This document shows positions 48,553-61,228 of a stretch of DNA of 64,000 nucleotides, piece after piece. Each line of letters opens with the position of its first letter. The stretch's first letter is position 1. The notes beneath the pieces were generated by a model. It had not been told where the DNA came from. It saw only the letters and a program-made list of their open reading frames with translations, and searched no databases. Position numbers and translations under genes: made by a program. The DNA lies in assembly GCF_000004075.3 (NCBI RefSeq), contig NC_026659.2:6572001-6636000 (forward strand), given 5' to 3'. The DNA is from Cucumis sativus (lineage: Eukaryota; Streptophyta; Magnoliopsida; Cucurbitales; Cucurbitaceae).

Positions 48553-50463
48553 TGGCCAATTTTCAAGGTTTTGGGACGAAAATAAAAACTAACTCTCAGA
48601 CATATTTTTTTCGGCTAAAGTTTATGAGCAAAAAAAACTTGAATATCACTCAAAATAAAGCTACCCAATAGTTAGATGTGAATTTCCAAGACATTTCACA
48701 TCGTTCTAAATTGGGTCTTTTCTTCGTAGACTATAACATTGGCCAATTTCTCAACATTTTGGGATAAAAATAAAAACTGATACTCAGGTTTTTTTTTTTT
48801 TTTTTTTTTGCTTTTATGGGCAAAAAACTTGAATGTCACTCAAAATAAGGTTACCCAGTAGTTAGATGTGAATTTTCGAGACATTTGACATCGTTCTAAA
48901 TTGGGTCCTTTCTTCTTAGGCTATAGCATTAACCATTTTTTCAACGTTTTGAGACGAAAATAAAAGTTGACTCTCGGACATATTCTTTTCGGCTTTTATG
49001 GGCAAAAAACTTTAATATCACTCAAAATGAGACTACCTAATAGTTAGATGCGAACTTTCGAGGCTTTTGGCATATTCTAAATTGGGTCCTTTCTTTGTAG
49101 GTTAAAACATTGGCCCTTTTTCTAACGTTTTAAGATGAAAATAAAAATCAACTCTCTAACATACTTTGTTTGACTTTTATGAGCAACAAACTTTACTATC
49201 ACTCAAAATGAGACCACTCAATAGTAGGATACGAACTTTCGAGACCTTTGGCATCGTTCTAAATTGGGTTATTTCTTCGTAGGCTATAACATTGGCCATT
49301 TTTCCAACGTTTCGAGATGAAAATAAAAATTTGACTCTCAGGCATATTTTCTTCGGCTTTTATGGGAAAAAAACTTTAAAATCACTCAAAATGAGACCAC
49401 TGAGTAGTTAGATGCGAACTTTCAAGAACTTTGGCATCGTTCTAAATTGAGTCTTTTCTTCGTAAGCTAGCATTGACCCTTTTTCCAACGTTTTGGGACG
49501 AAAATAAAAACCGACTCTCGGGCATATTTTCTTTGGCTTCCGAGACCTTTGGCATCGTTCTAAATTGGGTCATTTTTTTGTAGGCTATAACATTGGCCCA
49601 TTTTCCAACGTTTTGGGACGAAAATAAAAACGGACTCTCGCGCATATTTTTTTTTGGCTTTTATGGGCAAAAAACTTGAATATCACTCAAAACGAGGCCA
49701 ACCAGTAGTTAGATGTGAATTTTCGAGACCTTTGGCGTCGTTCTGAATTGGGTCATTTCTTCTTAGGCTATAACATTGGCCCCATTTTCAACGTTTTTTG
49801 GACGAAAATAAAAACTGACTCTCAGGCATGTTTTCTTCGGCTTTTATGGGCAAAAAACTTGAATATCGCTCAAAATGAGACCACTTGAATATCGCTCAAA
49901 ATGAGACCACCCTGTAGTTAGATGTGAATTTCTGAGACCTTTGGCATCGTTCTATATTGGGTCCTTTCTTCGTAGGCTATAGCATTGACTCCATTTTCAA
50001 CGTTTTGGGACGAAAATAAAAACTGACAATTGGGCATATTTTTTCCAGCTTTCACAAGCAAAAAACTTGAATATCGCTCAAAATGAGGTCACCCAGTAGT
50101 TAGATGTGAATTTCCGAGACCTTTGACATCGTTCTAAATTGGGTCCTCTCTTCGTAGGCTAACATTGGCCCCCTTTTCAACGTTTTTGGACGAAAACAAA
50201 AAATGACTCTTGGGCATATTTTTTCGGTTTTTTGGACAAAAGACTTGAATACCACTTAAAATGAAGCCACCAAGTAGCTAGATGTGAATTTCCGAGACCT
50301 TTGACATCGTTCTAAATTGGATCCTTTCTTCGTAGGCTATAGCATTTGCTCACTTTTCAACGTTTTGAGACGAAAATAAAAACTCACTCTCTGACATTTT
50401 TTTTTCTCGCTTTTATTGACAAAAAGACTTGAATACCACTCAAAATAAGGTCACCCAGTCGCT
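48553..50463. repeat. Satellite-like array of ~182-bp units, about 10-11 copies
   Basis: The word TCGTTCTAAATTGGGTC recurs at about 48701, 48891, 49072, 49254, 49437, 49555, 49738, 49947, 50129 and 50307. Most spacings are 178-190 bases. One unit is shortened to 118 and one lengthened to 209 by an internal 26-27-bp duplication (TTGAATATCGCTCAAAATGA). Other constant words are CAACGTTTTGGGACGAAAAT, ACTGACTCTCGGGCATAT, GGCTTTTATGGGCAAAAAAC and AGTAGTTAGATGTGAATTT. Frames on the minus strand just repeat with the unit and are not conserved as protein. Confidence 0.9.
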
Positions 50464-50723
50464 AGGGCCAAGTAATGATCATATACACAATATCTATAGA
50501 AAACAAACATTTATCCATAGAAAACAAACATTTAGGCGGATCAACTTTAGTAAGGAGTATGTATCTATGTCTATGTTTTATATATGATATAAATTTCCCT
50601 AGAAATCTCCTTGAACGATCTTATAATTATATATTAGATTATCAAACGAATTAAAGAGAAAATTTCCTATATTTAACACCTTTCTAAATGCCTAGTGAAT
50701 TATAAAAAATTTACAAAAAACTA

Positions 50724-51293
50724 GGGGAATTGACAAAAATAGGCAAAAAATGGAGTAGATAAAGACTTTTAGGATTGATTGTAAAAAAGTTGACATTTAG
50801 GACAAATTGAAGGTAAAATGACGAAAATACCCTTATTTCATATTAAACATTTCAATTTAAGAACCTACGAGATGTCTGCGAGATGTTTGCGAGATAAAAT
50901 AATAATAATAATAAATTGCCAACATCCTTGGAAACATCTCTAAAACAACCTTAAATCAACCATAAATCAACTTGAAACAATAAAAAATAATATTTGATTT
51001 ATACATTTAAGATGCAAATATATATACATACAACACAATTCATATTCGGATTTAAAAAAAAATAAAACAATTAAAACAATTTATTATTATTATTATTTTA
51101 TCTCGCAAACATCTGGTAGACATCTCGTAAACATCTCGCAGACATCTCGCAGGTTCTTAAATTGAAATGGTTAATCTGAAATGAGGGTATTTTCGTCATT
51201 TCACCTCCAATTTGTCCTAAATGTCAACTTTTTTACAATCAATCCTAAAAGTCTTTGTCTATCCCATTTTTGGCCTATTTTTGTCAATTCCCC
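50724..51293. mobile_element. Mutator-like MITE with ~200-bp TIRs and 9-bp TSD
   Basis: The left arm (about 50724-50925) starts GGGGAATTGACAAAAATAGG. The right arm (about 51085-51293) is its reverse complement, ending CCTATTTTTGTCAATTCCCC. The arms stay paired through ACTTTTAGGATTGATTGTAA, GACATTTAGGACAAATTG and GAACCTACGAGATGTCTGCG. A 9-bp direct duplication, AAAAAACTA, flanks it exactly at 50715-50723 and 51294-51302. Long TIRs, a 9-bp duplication and a ~160-bp non-coding centre identify a non-autonomous MULE. It ends 42 bases beyond the stop codon of the minus-strand CHX gene. Confidence 0.92.
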
Positions 51294-51344
51294 AAAAAAC
51301 TAACAGGAAAAAAAAAGAAGGATTTTGTAAAGCTATGCCCTATT

Positions 51345-54300
51345 TCACCTCTCCATCATTATAGACCAAGATCCCGTCGGAGCATCATGAACAAGGCTGC
51401 TATTCATCATCTTTCTCCCTGAAAATCTCCCTCTTAACCGTTGTTGCTGCACCACCATCACTGTCGACGAGCTCCTGAAGTCCGGAGATGCAAGTATATC
51501 GCCGACCACCCCGAGCTCCGGACACTCACTCCATTGGTGAAGGCCGTCGAGAATGGGGTTCTCCTCGTGTCGTCGTCCCGCGATTATTAAGTCGAAGCAA
51601 TCCTCCATGCCTCTAATGGATGCCGCTAAACCAGAGCCATCTCTCACCATCTCTTCCACAACCACAAAATGCTCATTCCCCAAGTTGGCTTGTCTATATT
51701 CATGGATCAACTCAGTGTCATGCTTTCTATTCTTGCTGTTTTCAGCTCCAAACAAAAGGAACCGAATGACGGTTAAGTCGACCATGTGATGCTTGGCCAT
51801 ACGAGCTCCTAAAGCTAATGACTCCGCATCATCCGGGCCACCAACGAACAACACTGCAATATGATATGGAGTTCGTGCAGTCAAGACGGATACTTGCTTA
51901 GTCAAGACTCCCCTATCTATTAGAATTCCAATTGAACAAGGTGCCATTTCAAGGATTTGTAAGTTCATATTCTGGATGGCTCGGTTCACCCTCTCAATCG
52001 TGCCATCGATCGCCCACTGCTTGTGGAAAGGAAGAATAGCAATGGTTGCCCTCTTATCAAATGCGAGTCTACAAACATCGTCGTGCATAAGGTCGTATGG
52101 CGATATCGCAGTGAAAGCATCGACGGTAGCATAGCCTGCGTTGTGATCTTCATATTGCCTCAAGGCATTGATAATGTGGGTTGCTTTAGACGAAGATCTT
52201 TCGAGCGTGCAATCGGCTTGGTGTGCGATAAGAACCGGATTGCTCCTCCCAATGAGCTCAACCAAAATTAGAGCTATGACAACAAGTGGGCTGTCTCTTG
52301 AAGCATAAGACACTTCAAGGAGATTAATGATGGTGGGGATGTTGTCTTGATGGTGAATGCAGACCAAGACTCGAAGCTCAGTCTCGGCTTTCAGATGTTG
52401 AATTGTACATCTTGATGATGAAAAGTAGCGTTTTGATGGATCATAAAGAAGTCTGATTAATGGTGTTACAGTGGCTGTCAAAATCACCACTGCCATAACA
52501 GATAAAGAAAACTCTTCATCTGTCATCAACTGCAGAAAAAACATTAGAAAAAATAGATGAAGATGTTCTGTCAAGAGTATATTATATATTGAATAGCTTA
52601 ATAAGTTATATTTCTTCTTCATCTTACCATCAATTTGGCTTTGTAGTCTCCTAAAATGTTCAAATCATTACTAAATGTCAAAATTTTTATTATGTTGTAT
52701 GTTTCCTTTAAACATAACATACATAGAGGCAATGACCTGATGGTATTCAAAATAATATGTCGACCTTAAGTTAATTGATTTAGGAAAAATTCACACCTGG
52801 TTCTTAAACGTTCATGAACTTTCGAATCTATTACAATTTAGTCCATAAACTTTAACAAGCACCAATATATTCATGGATGCATAAATTACTTGAATGTTCT
52901 TGGTTCAAACTCTAATAAAGCCTCAAACCATAGCTACTAAAAGTTGGAATAAATGTATGTGATCATTTGTGGAGGTTACATTGTTTCATGAATACATCTT
53001 TTAATAAATAACCAAATCGAATAAGAGACTTGTCTCTTATTCAAATGGCTATAAATTAGTCTATAAATATTTCTTTTTCCAAATGCATTTTAGAATTTTC
53101 TTTTCATATGCACTTATCTTCCATACAACTTTTCTTGCTTTTATAAAAGTTTGGTTCATGTATAATTTATTTTCACATAGTGTACTTAATTGGATCTTGT
53201 GCTTTTATAAGAAAGGTAATATATTCTATCTTAAGAGAAAATTACTCACAACACTCGAGTACTAGAGTGAGTACAATTGTTTTAAGAAGGCAACGTGAAG
53301 TTGTTAAGCTCAGATTCTCTCCCATATACAAGATCATATATTTTTTGACATTTTTTTAACGATATTATTCATAATGCTAAAACCATAACAGTTTAAATTT
53401 TCAGTGTTAACAGATTTACTAATGATATTATTAGCTTTACTAAATAGATTTACTAATGATATTATTAGCTTTACTAAATGCATAAGCATGAACGAGTCAA
53501 AATAAATATGGTATTTTTGGGTGATTACCTGTCCGTGCTTCCAGAAATTGAAAAGAATCAGCTGCAAGAACCCTCTAGCATTCAGAATAAAGCCAAGAAC
53601 CAAAGCGTCTCCATGTAGTAGATTGAAGTATCTTGCCGGAAAAACCACTGCTCCAATCTTAACAAGACAGGAAAACAGAATAACAACCACAACAGGCCAA
53701 CATTGTTCAAGTTTGATAATGAAGATATTGGTTTGCAATCCACTAACAGCCAGAAAAGTTGGATAGAACAGTCTTGAAGCTATAGTTTCCACTTTGGATA
53801 CAATGGTAGCACCCAATGGAGGACCATCTGGCACAACCAAGCCAAGAACCAATGGCCCCAAGAAATAATGTTGCCCTATGATTTCACTCAAAAACCCAGA
53901 GAACAACACAAGAAGGAATATCCAGATAATAAAGACTTCATGGATCAACTTTCGTTGTTGAAAACGCTTCAGCATCCAAAGAATTATAGGCTTGAAGACG
54001 TAGAAGATGCCAGCAATAAGTGCAAATGACGATATTAGTGAATATAATGGAGTTTGGCCGTTGTTGGCTCTCTTGCTCTCTGTGAATGATAACGTAGCAA
54101 CTGCTGCGAACATGGCTAATACATCACAGAACATGGATGATGAAATTGCTAGGCGGCCGATGTCAGTATTCAAGATCTTGAGCTCGGTTAGTAGACAAGC
54201 GATAACGGGAGAGCCGATCAAGGTTTGACACAAAGCTATGAGATAAAGAGCGTCGGTGATGTGGTCGTGCGTTGGGATGGAATGCTTCAAAATGAAGACA

Positions 54301-55099
54301 AATGTGAGAGGTAGTATAAAGGTGAAGACGAACACAGACAGACCGACAACCAACGCTTGTCGCCCTGGTCGTAGCATCACTGTCGCATCGATTTTCACTC
54401 CCATGACAAAGAGGAAGAACATGAGGCCAAAACTTCCAAAAGTTTCCAATGCGAGGTTCCCTCGTTGGGGAAACAACGTTCTTGCTATCTCTTCTTTTTG
54501 CCCTAAGAACGAAGGACCCAAGATGATGCCACCCTATAAGCAACATTTTCCAGATAATCTATTAAGAAAACATCTAGGAGACCAGATATACATTAACTTA
54601 ACATTATCAAAGTTACAGATCCTACATTTGAATTTTTGTAATGTCATTTCTTCTCATTGTAGTATTAGTAGTTTGCATATGATATCCAAACCAACGTATT
54701 AGTAAGTTAACAAGAAACTAGAGAATGTTCAGCATTCTCTCTTCAACATACATTAATTAACAATTCAGGCATTGGATTTTCATGCATCCTCAAACAAGTA
54801 GAGTGCATCCATACAAGACAATTAACTGCGGATTGTGATTGACACACATACAGCAAACACATAAAGCATTATGGATTGAGGAAGAAACTTACAAAGATAT
54901 GAGAGACGACTGTAGATTGTCCAAGGGGTTTGAAAAGGGATTCCATGAGTTGAGAAACTAAGGAAATTGCAGAGAGTTGTAATAAGAAGAGAGAAGAGGG
55001 GGATTTTACAGACATTTGGAATAGATATTGCCATGTATCATCCCCTCGGCGCTCAACAGTTTCGCATACGTAAGTTTGGTTCATAGAATCCATAGACAT
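51345..55099 (-). CDS. CHX: Cation/H+ antiporter, CHX family
   Basis: CHX proteins are plant CPA2 antiporters that exchange K+ (or Na+) for H+ at plasma or endomembranes. Three exons, 55099-54893, 54533-53529 and 52529-51345, join in phase 0 to 798 aa, the family's usual length. Exon 1 gives a short N-terminus and the first helices (PLGQSTVVSHIF). Exon 2 starts GGIILGPSFLGQ and carries the Na+/H+ exchanger domain (SPVIACLLTELKILNTDIGR, PLVLGLVVPDGPPLG, FLAVSGLQTN). Exon 3 adds the last helices and the C-terminal regulatory domain (ELRVLVCIHHQDNIPTIINL, HIAVLFVGGPDDAESLALGARM, DLIIAGRRHEENP). At the usual Asn-Asp ion-binding pair the protein has Cys205-Asp206 (SSSMFCDV), so the Asp is kept and the Asn is not. 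Intron 2 holds a 34-bp tandem duplication. I do not assign a CHX number. Confidence 0.92.
53412..53480. repeat. 34-bp tandem duplication in CHX intron 2
   Basis: AGATTTACTAATGATATTAT followed by TAGCTTTACTAAAT occurs twice in direct succession, identical or nearly so. It is a recent replication-slippage-type duplication with no coding effect. Confidence 0.8.
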
Positions 55100-58000
55100 T
55101 TCTCATGGGACAATCTTCAAGAAGAAGAAGAATGTAAGAGAGAGTAAGAAATTATTTGTAATTTCTTTGTTTGAGAGAAGAGGGAAGTGAGGGAACAAAT
55201 AGAGAAGGATGGTTTTCCAAGTGTTGTGGATTTATTGTTGTCTTTAACCACAAATTTCAAATTTTGTTTGTTGGGAATTTATGGTTTAAAGTTAACTAAC
55301 TTGCTTTTCTTCTAATATTCTTATTCAATTCCATCATATTAATCTTTTCCTAATTAAATACTTTTGATCTAAATCATATCTTTATTCCCTCCAAACTAAT
55401 TCATTCAATGTTTTTAAATAATGTATTTTTAGTATTGTTTAAATTAACTTTAAATGCATAAAAACATTTTTACAAATAAAAACAAAAAAATAATTTTAAC
55501 TATTTCTTGCAAACATGACGTAGATTTATAATATTTAGAAGGAAATCGAGCAAACATCTTCATCAGTATGGTGCTTGACCACCGACGCTCAAACAATAAA
55601 GTTAGTAATGGTTTGAAACGAGAACTAGAAACAAATATAGAGGTTTAAGATTATTTTTCCCTCGTGGTCATAGCCTTCATGAATTGATCTACAAATTTGG
55701 TCTTCCATGCCCGACCCTAGGAGTCGGCCTTCATGATTCTTCTCGAATTCAACCACACCATATTTTACTAAATAAAACATTTATCATGGAAGATCTATTG
55801 GATCATCCCCTTTATAGGCTAAATACTTCACCATAATTTTACCAACAACACACGTCATTAGGTTATTTTCACGAAGTAATTAACTTACTATCACAAACAT
55901 GAATTTTTATTGAGAAAATTAACCTTTTAGTTTGCACGTTTTGTAAGCTATATCCATGACTTATTTATTGTTATTTGTTAGGATTACCTTACCATTTTTA
56001 CATATGCATGAGTAACAAAAACCAATATATCCATGAATAATATTCGATAAAAACCAATACATCCATGAATAATATTCGAAACATTAACTAAAAAAAATCA
56101 TTCATTCCTTTTATTGAAAAGTTAGAATAAACTTTTTTGAACCAATAACATATTGTCATGTTATTTACTAGATTAATGGTGAGAAAAATATAAATAATTG
56201 AACTTTGAGCTAATTAAATGTTACCTGTGACTCAAACTAAAATTGAAAACATAAATGGATCAATTCTGATGATGTCACATGTTTTAATCATTACCGTTGG
56301 ATCAAACTAATTATTTTTTTATTAAATTAAATATTATTTATTTGAGCTAAAATTGAGTTGAGTTAAAGAAAATAAGCTTAATTTAGCATAAAAACTAAAT
56401 ATGACCAAAATCTATGTGGTTGAGCCCATGGATCTAATCCATGAACCAACCAGGCCTAAGCCCATAAAATCTATCAAAGAACTCGATAAATAAAATAGTT
56501 CTCTTCATTTGTGGAAGGACATAAATTCTTGACTTCATAAGATTTAGAGAGAATTCTTCCAAAAACCAAGAGACTCTCTAACTTCTGAAGCCAACCACCC
56601 TCTCGAAGATTGAAATTCTTTTGAAAATAGAAGTTTTCTTCCAAGACTCCAACTTCAAGAACATCACGTGATTTGCTTCCTCAAATCAAGCGTAGGCATT
56701 CAACTAATAGAGGCCTAGAGAGAGAATTCTCCCAAACAATCAAACGGATCTCTAACTCCTGAATGACTCATTGAAGCTCTAGTTCTTTGAAAATGCAAAT
56801 ATTGTTCCAAGACTCAAACATCAAGAGGATCAAACACTAGAGATCGAATCACATTGCATTAAACACTAAAACATCAAGCGCTTCGCTTCCATAATCAAGT
56901 ATACTCATTCGACTGAGAGAGAACCAAATGATCAAATACTAGAGATTAAATCACATCGCATCAAATTAGCACAAACATAACATCAACAGAAGTTCAATTC
57001 CACGATTAAATTTCTCTAGAAATCTCATGTGAACAGCTTAATATGTGTAAGCTATAAAAAATACTTTTAAAGAAGTTGATTTTAATTATACCTTAAATTC
57101 TTAAAAGAATCCTTCTCATTCAAATTTAAAATTTCAAACACCAACCTATATGGACTTATACGTGCTAGATGGACTTATATGTGCTGGTTTTTATGTCCTA
57201 ATAGTAAATGTAATTCGTTGACGTTGTTAATAAAGTATTATTATTATTATTTCAATAAAACGTTATTGATTATATTATTAGTTTTGTCTTACTAACATAA
57301 ATCCAATAAACTAACATCTTAAGTTGTTTGATGAGTCTTGAACAATATGTAGAGACATACAGGAAACAATGTTCGAGATACAACTAAAAGAGTCTATAGT
57401 ATAGAGATAAAACTAGGTACCTTATTTTGGTAATATTATGATTATGACTCACTTTGTATTTGATACAAAAACAATGATCAAACACATTCATGTAGGTGAC
57501 ATGCGAGTGGGGGTATCCTAGACGATGAGTTTGCCTAAGGTCGGACCACAAAATAGTAACCACTAGATGTAACTTCGTTAACTAGTTAGACTTGTACTTC
57601 GTTAAATAATTAATTAGTTAAACCAAAATCTTTACGTGGGAGTTATTTAAGGAACGTGGCATGCTTTCCAACGTACACCATTTCTCTTAATAACTTCACA
57701 AACCAAAATCTTATTCTCAGAAATTAGGAAGTTTCCAAGTGGTGCGACCTCAAAATTGACATTTAGGACATACGGAGCCGATAGCATACATAAGTTTCAA
57801 TCTCTTTGTAATTTCTATTTTTTTAAAGCATGCTTAGCCACGATAAATTAGTTTATGTATTCCTTTTCCAATGTATTAAAATTTAATTTTCCAATTAAAT
57901 TTGAGTTTAGGCTTCTGTTAAATTCTTCTGTAACGTACGACTTTTATCCCTTCAATATGAATATGTAATACATACATGCGAAAAAATGAACACAAATTTG

Positions 58001-58640
58001 TGAACTATACGCTTGTTTTCTTCTTCCAACCCCACAATCCATGCTCCCAATTTTCTGTTTTTCGTTTTCTTAGATTTCACCGATCATAACTCCTATTTTT
58101 TCTTAGATTTGTTAACTTGAACTTGTAAATACATAAAATTTTACGTCTATGAATTTCACAACAACGGTTGTTAACAGTTACTTTTCAAAAAAAGATTCAA
58201 ATTACAATGTCGAAATGAAACCAACTTTATAGCGTGTTTTTTATATATAAAAAAATATTTATCTATGTGTAATCCACAAATTGTTTGAGTAGAAACTATG
58301 TATCTTGACTGTTTTGAAATGTGATAAATATAGGGGGTAAGAAGATTGATGTAGTCAAGATCACAGTTGATCATTGTCTTTTTTATATGCTATGAAAATG
58401 AGAAAACATTATCAATGACTACTTGGTTTACTAGGTGATAGAACCTATAGGATTTACTGCATAACCTATATAAAGACACATCCCTAGGCTACTAAAAAGT
58501 TTTCTTCTTTTAGGGTTTAGAATTCGAACAAATCCAAGACAACTCTAAGTTCTAATGTAAGACAGATTTGGTTTTTTTTCTTAAGAATTTTGTATGGTTA
58601 AGTAATATTTTTAGATTTTAGAATTCTATTAAGGATGTAA
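55100..58640. other. Intergenic region with LTR-like pieces
   Basis: 55.10-55.25 kb is the GA/CT-rich upstream region of the CHX gene. A ~173-bp direct duplication starts with AGAGAGAATTCT at 56545 and 56719 and covers about 56540-56890. From about 57183 (TGCTGGTTTTTATGTCCTAA) to about 58600 the sequence looks like a + strand copia LTR, including AAGGTCGGACCACAAAATAG at about 57538 and a TATA-like CCTATATAAAGACAC at about 58467. Its ends and target duplication were not resolved. No host gene is supported. Confidence 0.4.
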
Positions 58641-58649
58641 CACACGATA

Positions 58650-60590
58650 AGGATAATTTGACCCTACCAATAAGACACAGCTTGTGAGTTGAGTAAAATG
58701 GTAACTACTAACTCAACTAGAGTCCTATTTTTTCTCTTGGCTTTATCGTTCATCTCAGGAGAGTAAGATGTAGTTTTTTCGTGTATTATTCCATGTGAGT
58801 TATAGGAATTGTCTAAGTCATACTCAATTTTCATACTTCGACGTGTATAAATTGTCTAAGTCATACTCAATTTTCCTATCACTACGAAGTTTTTTAACTT
58901 TCCTATTATGCTGATTTTCTATTTCACATACAAAAGATTTGAAAGCATTTAAGACATCACTCTTATTTTTCAGTAACTATATAAAGGTAAAGTCAGTACA
59001 ATTATATTTGAAAGTAATAAAATATCTTTTACTAACCTTGGTCATGATGCCCATGAAATCCACGTAGATCATAATGAATTAAGTTTAGAGGCTCAGATTC
59101 TATAAGTACAAACTTTTTGCAAAGTTTTAGTTATTTTATCTTGACTACAAAATTCGCATTTCCCAAATTCATTCATGGATAACTTAAAGATCATTTCTAA
59201 TCTACTCATGTTACTTATTAGTCATTTCTTAATTGACAAAATCTAGTATGCCAAATATTAAAAGAACACAAGATACACAAAAGATTTGACTTTATTAATT
59301 TCGGGGTTTAATTTAAACATGCTCTCAGTAGCATAACCCTTCCCCACAAAGACATTGTTTTTTATTAAAGTAAAAAGATCAGAATTTAGAGTCTGAGTGA
59401 AGCCAACCTTGTTGAAGAGATAGCCGTCCAACACTAGATTCTTCCTTATTTATAGGGTGTGCATAACTTCCTTTAGTGTGTGAATCTTCTCAGAGGTAAA
59501 CTTTAGCTCTACATCTTCGATGCTAGCAATCTTTGTTGAGTGATGATCTTCCAGCATAATTTTTTTATCATTAATCTCGTTATAAGTTTTAAATAGACTA
59601 TGGTTGTGATAGACATGTTGCGTCACTCCAGTGTCTATTCACTATCCCTTAGAACCACTAATCACATTTACTTACGTGATCATGACAATTAATGGTCCTT
59701 CTAACAAGTTCGCCTAACTAGCAAGATGACTCTTGTTCCTATCATTATAGCAGATGAACTGTACCATTTCTCTTGAGGGGTGTTTCTGTTTCTTTTTATT
59801 TTGATGGTTGTTGGATCCTTGATTCTAGCTCTTCCTCTTATTTCCTTTATTCCTCTTTCTGGTTTTACCATAGCAAGGACATGCCTCCTTGGTACAAAAT
59901 TCACCTCCTCCCTCTGGTCTTGCTTTCAGGCCTCCTCTTCAATCCTCAGTCAAGTAATCAGACTTTTCAAAGAGAATTTTTTGGTCTTTGTACCTTTGGG
60001 TATTTTTAAAATTCTTCCACGGAGGAGGTAGTTTGTCAATAATAACACCTATTAAAAATTGTTCATCAAGGGACATGCCTTCACTGATTATTTCTGTTCT
60101 CCCGTTCATGGGACTGAACCTCCACTAATCTTTCAGCTGTCATTTATATCTTAGGTAACGGCTGACAACATGTTTCTTGGATCCAGCCTCCTTAGTGTCA
60201 TATTTTTTCTTCAAGGTCTCTCATACCAGTTTTGTTGTCTCCATTGTGCAATAATAGTCATAGAGCTTACCATTTAAACCATTAAGATAATTTTTTTTGC
60301 ATAAAAAATCTTTTTCTTCCCAGTAAGAAGTCGCCTTGATTTTTTCTTTAATGGAATTTTTCTTTGGAACCTCACGGGTTTCTTCGTGGTATAGGCATCG
60401 ACAACTTTCTTGACCGTAAAGAAGAATAACATCTTCTGTCTCTATCTTTTGAACTTTGCCCCTTCAAAATGGAAGAGGTGTGGTTGAGTTCAATTGACAT
60501 CAAGTCAAAATGTGTTGAAGCCATCAAAGCAGATGAAAATGTCTTTAAATTGTTCTCGCTAGAATTCTTCATCCGTCAATAAATAGAAAA
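58650..60590 (-). pseudogene. Decayed Ty1/copia gag-protease-integrase remnant
   Basis: On the minus strand, from high to low coordinates, I can read: a gag start (MASTHFDLMSIELNH, at about 60524); the UBN2-type gag core (LNGKLYDYYCTMETTK, KKYDTKEAGSKKHVVSRYL); a basic/nucleic-acid-binding stretch near 59.7-59.9 kb; a protease-like DTGVTQHVYHNHSLF region near 59.6 kb; a pre-integrase region (IRKNLVLDGYLFNKVGF); and integrase pieces (MIYVDFMGIMTKVSKRYF, KAKRKNRTLVELVV). Many stops and frame changes interrupt it. The reverse transcriptase/RNase H part is absent below 58.65 kb. Confidence 0.8.
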
Positions 60591-61140
60591 AGCAACTTAA
60601 CCGTAAAAAATTAAAACTCTACAAAACAAAAACTTGTTATTTGTCTGAGTTGCAAAACTCTATTTCGTGGTTGTATCCTTGATTGTGCTAGCAATTCTTA
60701 TGTTACCACGTCATTTCTAGGATAAAACAATCAGCAACTACCTTGATTTGTTCCTCGGTGAGATTTTCCTTTGGAACCTTAGGTTTCTTCGTGGTATAGG
60801 CATCAACAACTTTCTTGACCGTAAGGAGGAACAACATCTTCTATCTCTATCTTTTGAATTTTGCCCCTTCAAAACGGAATAGGTGGTTGAGTTCAAACGA
60901 CATTAGATTAAAATGTGTTGAAGCCATCAAAGCAGATGAAGACGTCTTAAAATTGTTCTCGCTAGAATTCTTCAGTCGTCAATACATGGAAATAGCAACT
61001 GAACTGTAAAAAAATTAGAACTCTGCAAAACAAAAACTTGTTATCTAGCTAAGTCAGAAAACCCTATTTCGTGGCTCTACCCTTGACTGGTGCTTGCACT
61101 TCTAATGTTACCACATCATCCCGATGATAAAATAGCCAAA
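60350..61140. repeat. ~404-bp tandem duplication at the copia 5' end
   Basis: TCTTCGTGGTATAGGCATC occurs at 60381 and 60785. The 3' companions CTTTCTTGACCGTAA, AAGCCATCAAAGCAGATGAA, TTGTTCTCGCTAGAATTCTT and CAAAACAAAAACTTGTTAT follow in both copies. The duplicated unit covers the gag start codon and leader, so a second gag-like start exists at about 60927. The copies differ by scattered substitutions and small indels. Confidence 0.85.
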
Positions 61141-61228
61141 GATAAGGTTTGATTGTTTACACTAAATGATTATCAAACGAAAAAACACCCTTATACTTTT
61201 GGATAATTTTGCTCAAGTATAAAACTTT

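Noticed and set aside
49442..49645. Minus-strand frame inside the 182-bp array with repeated FLFSSQNVGK
   Set aside because: The protein repeat merely follows the DNA repeat. Frames break between units.
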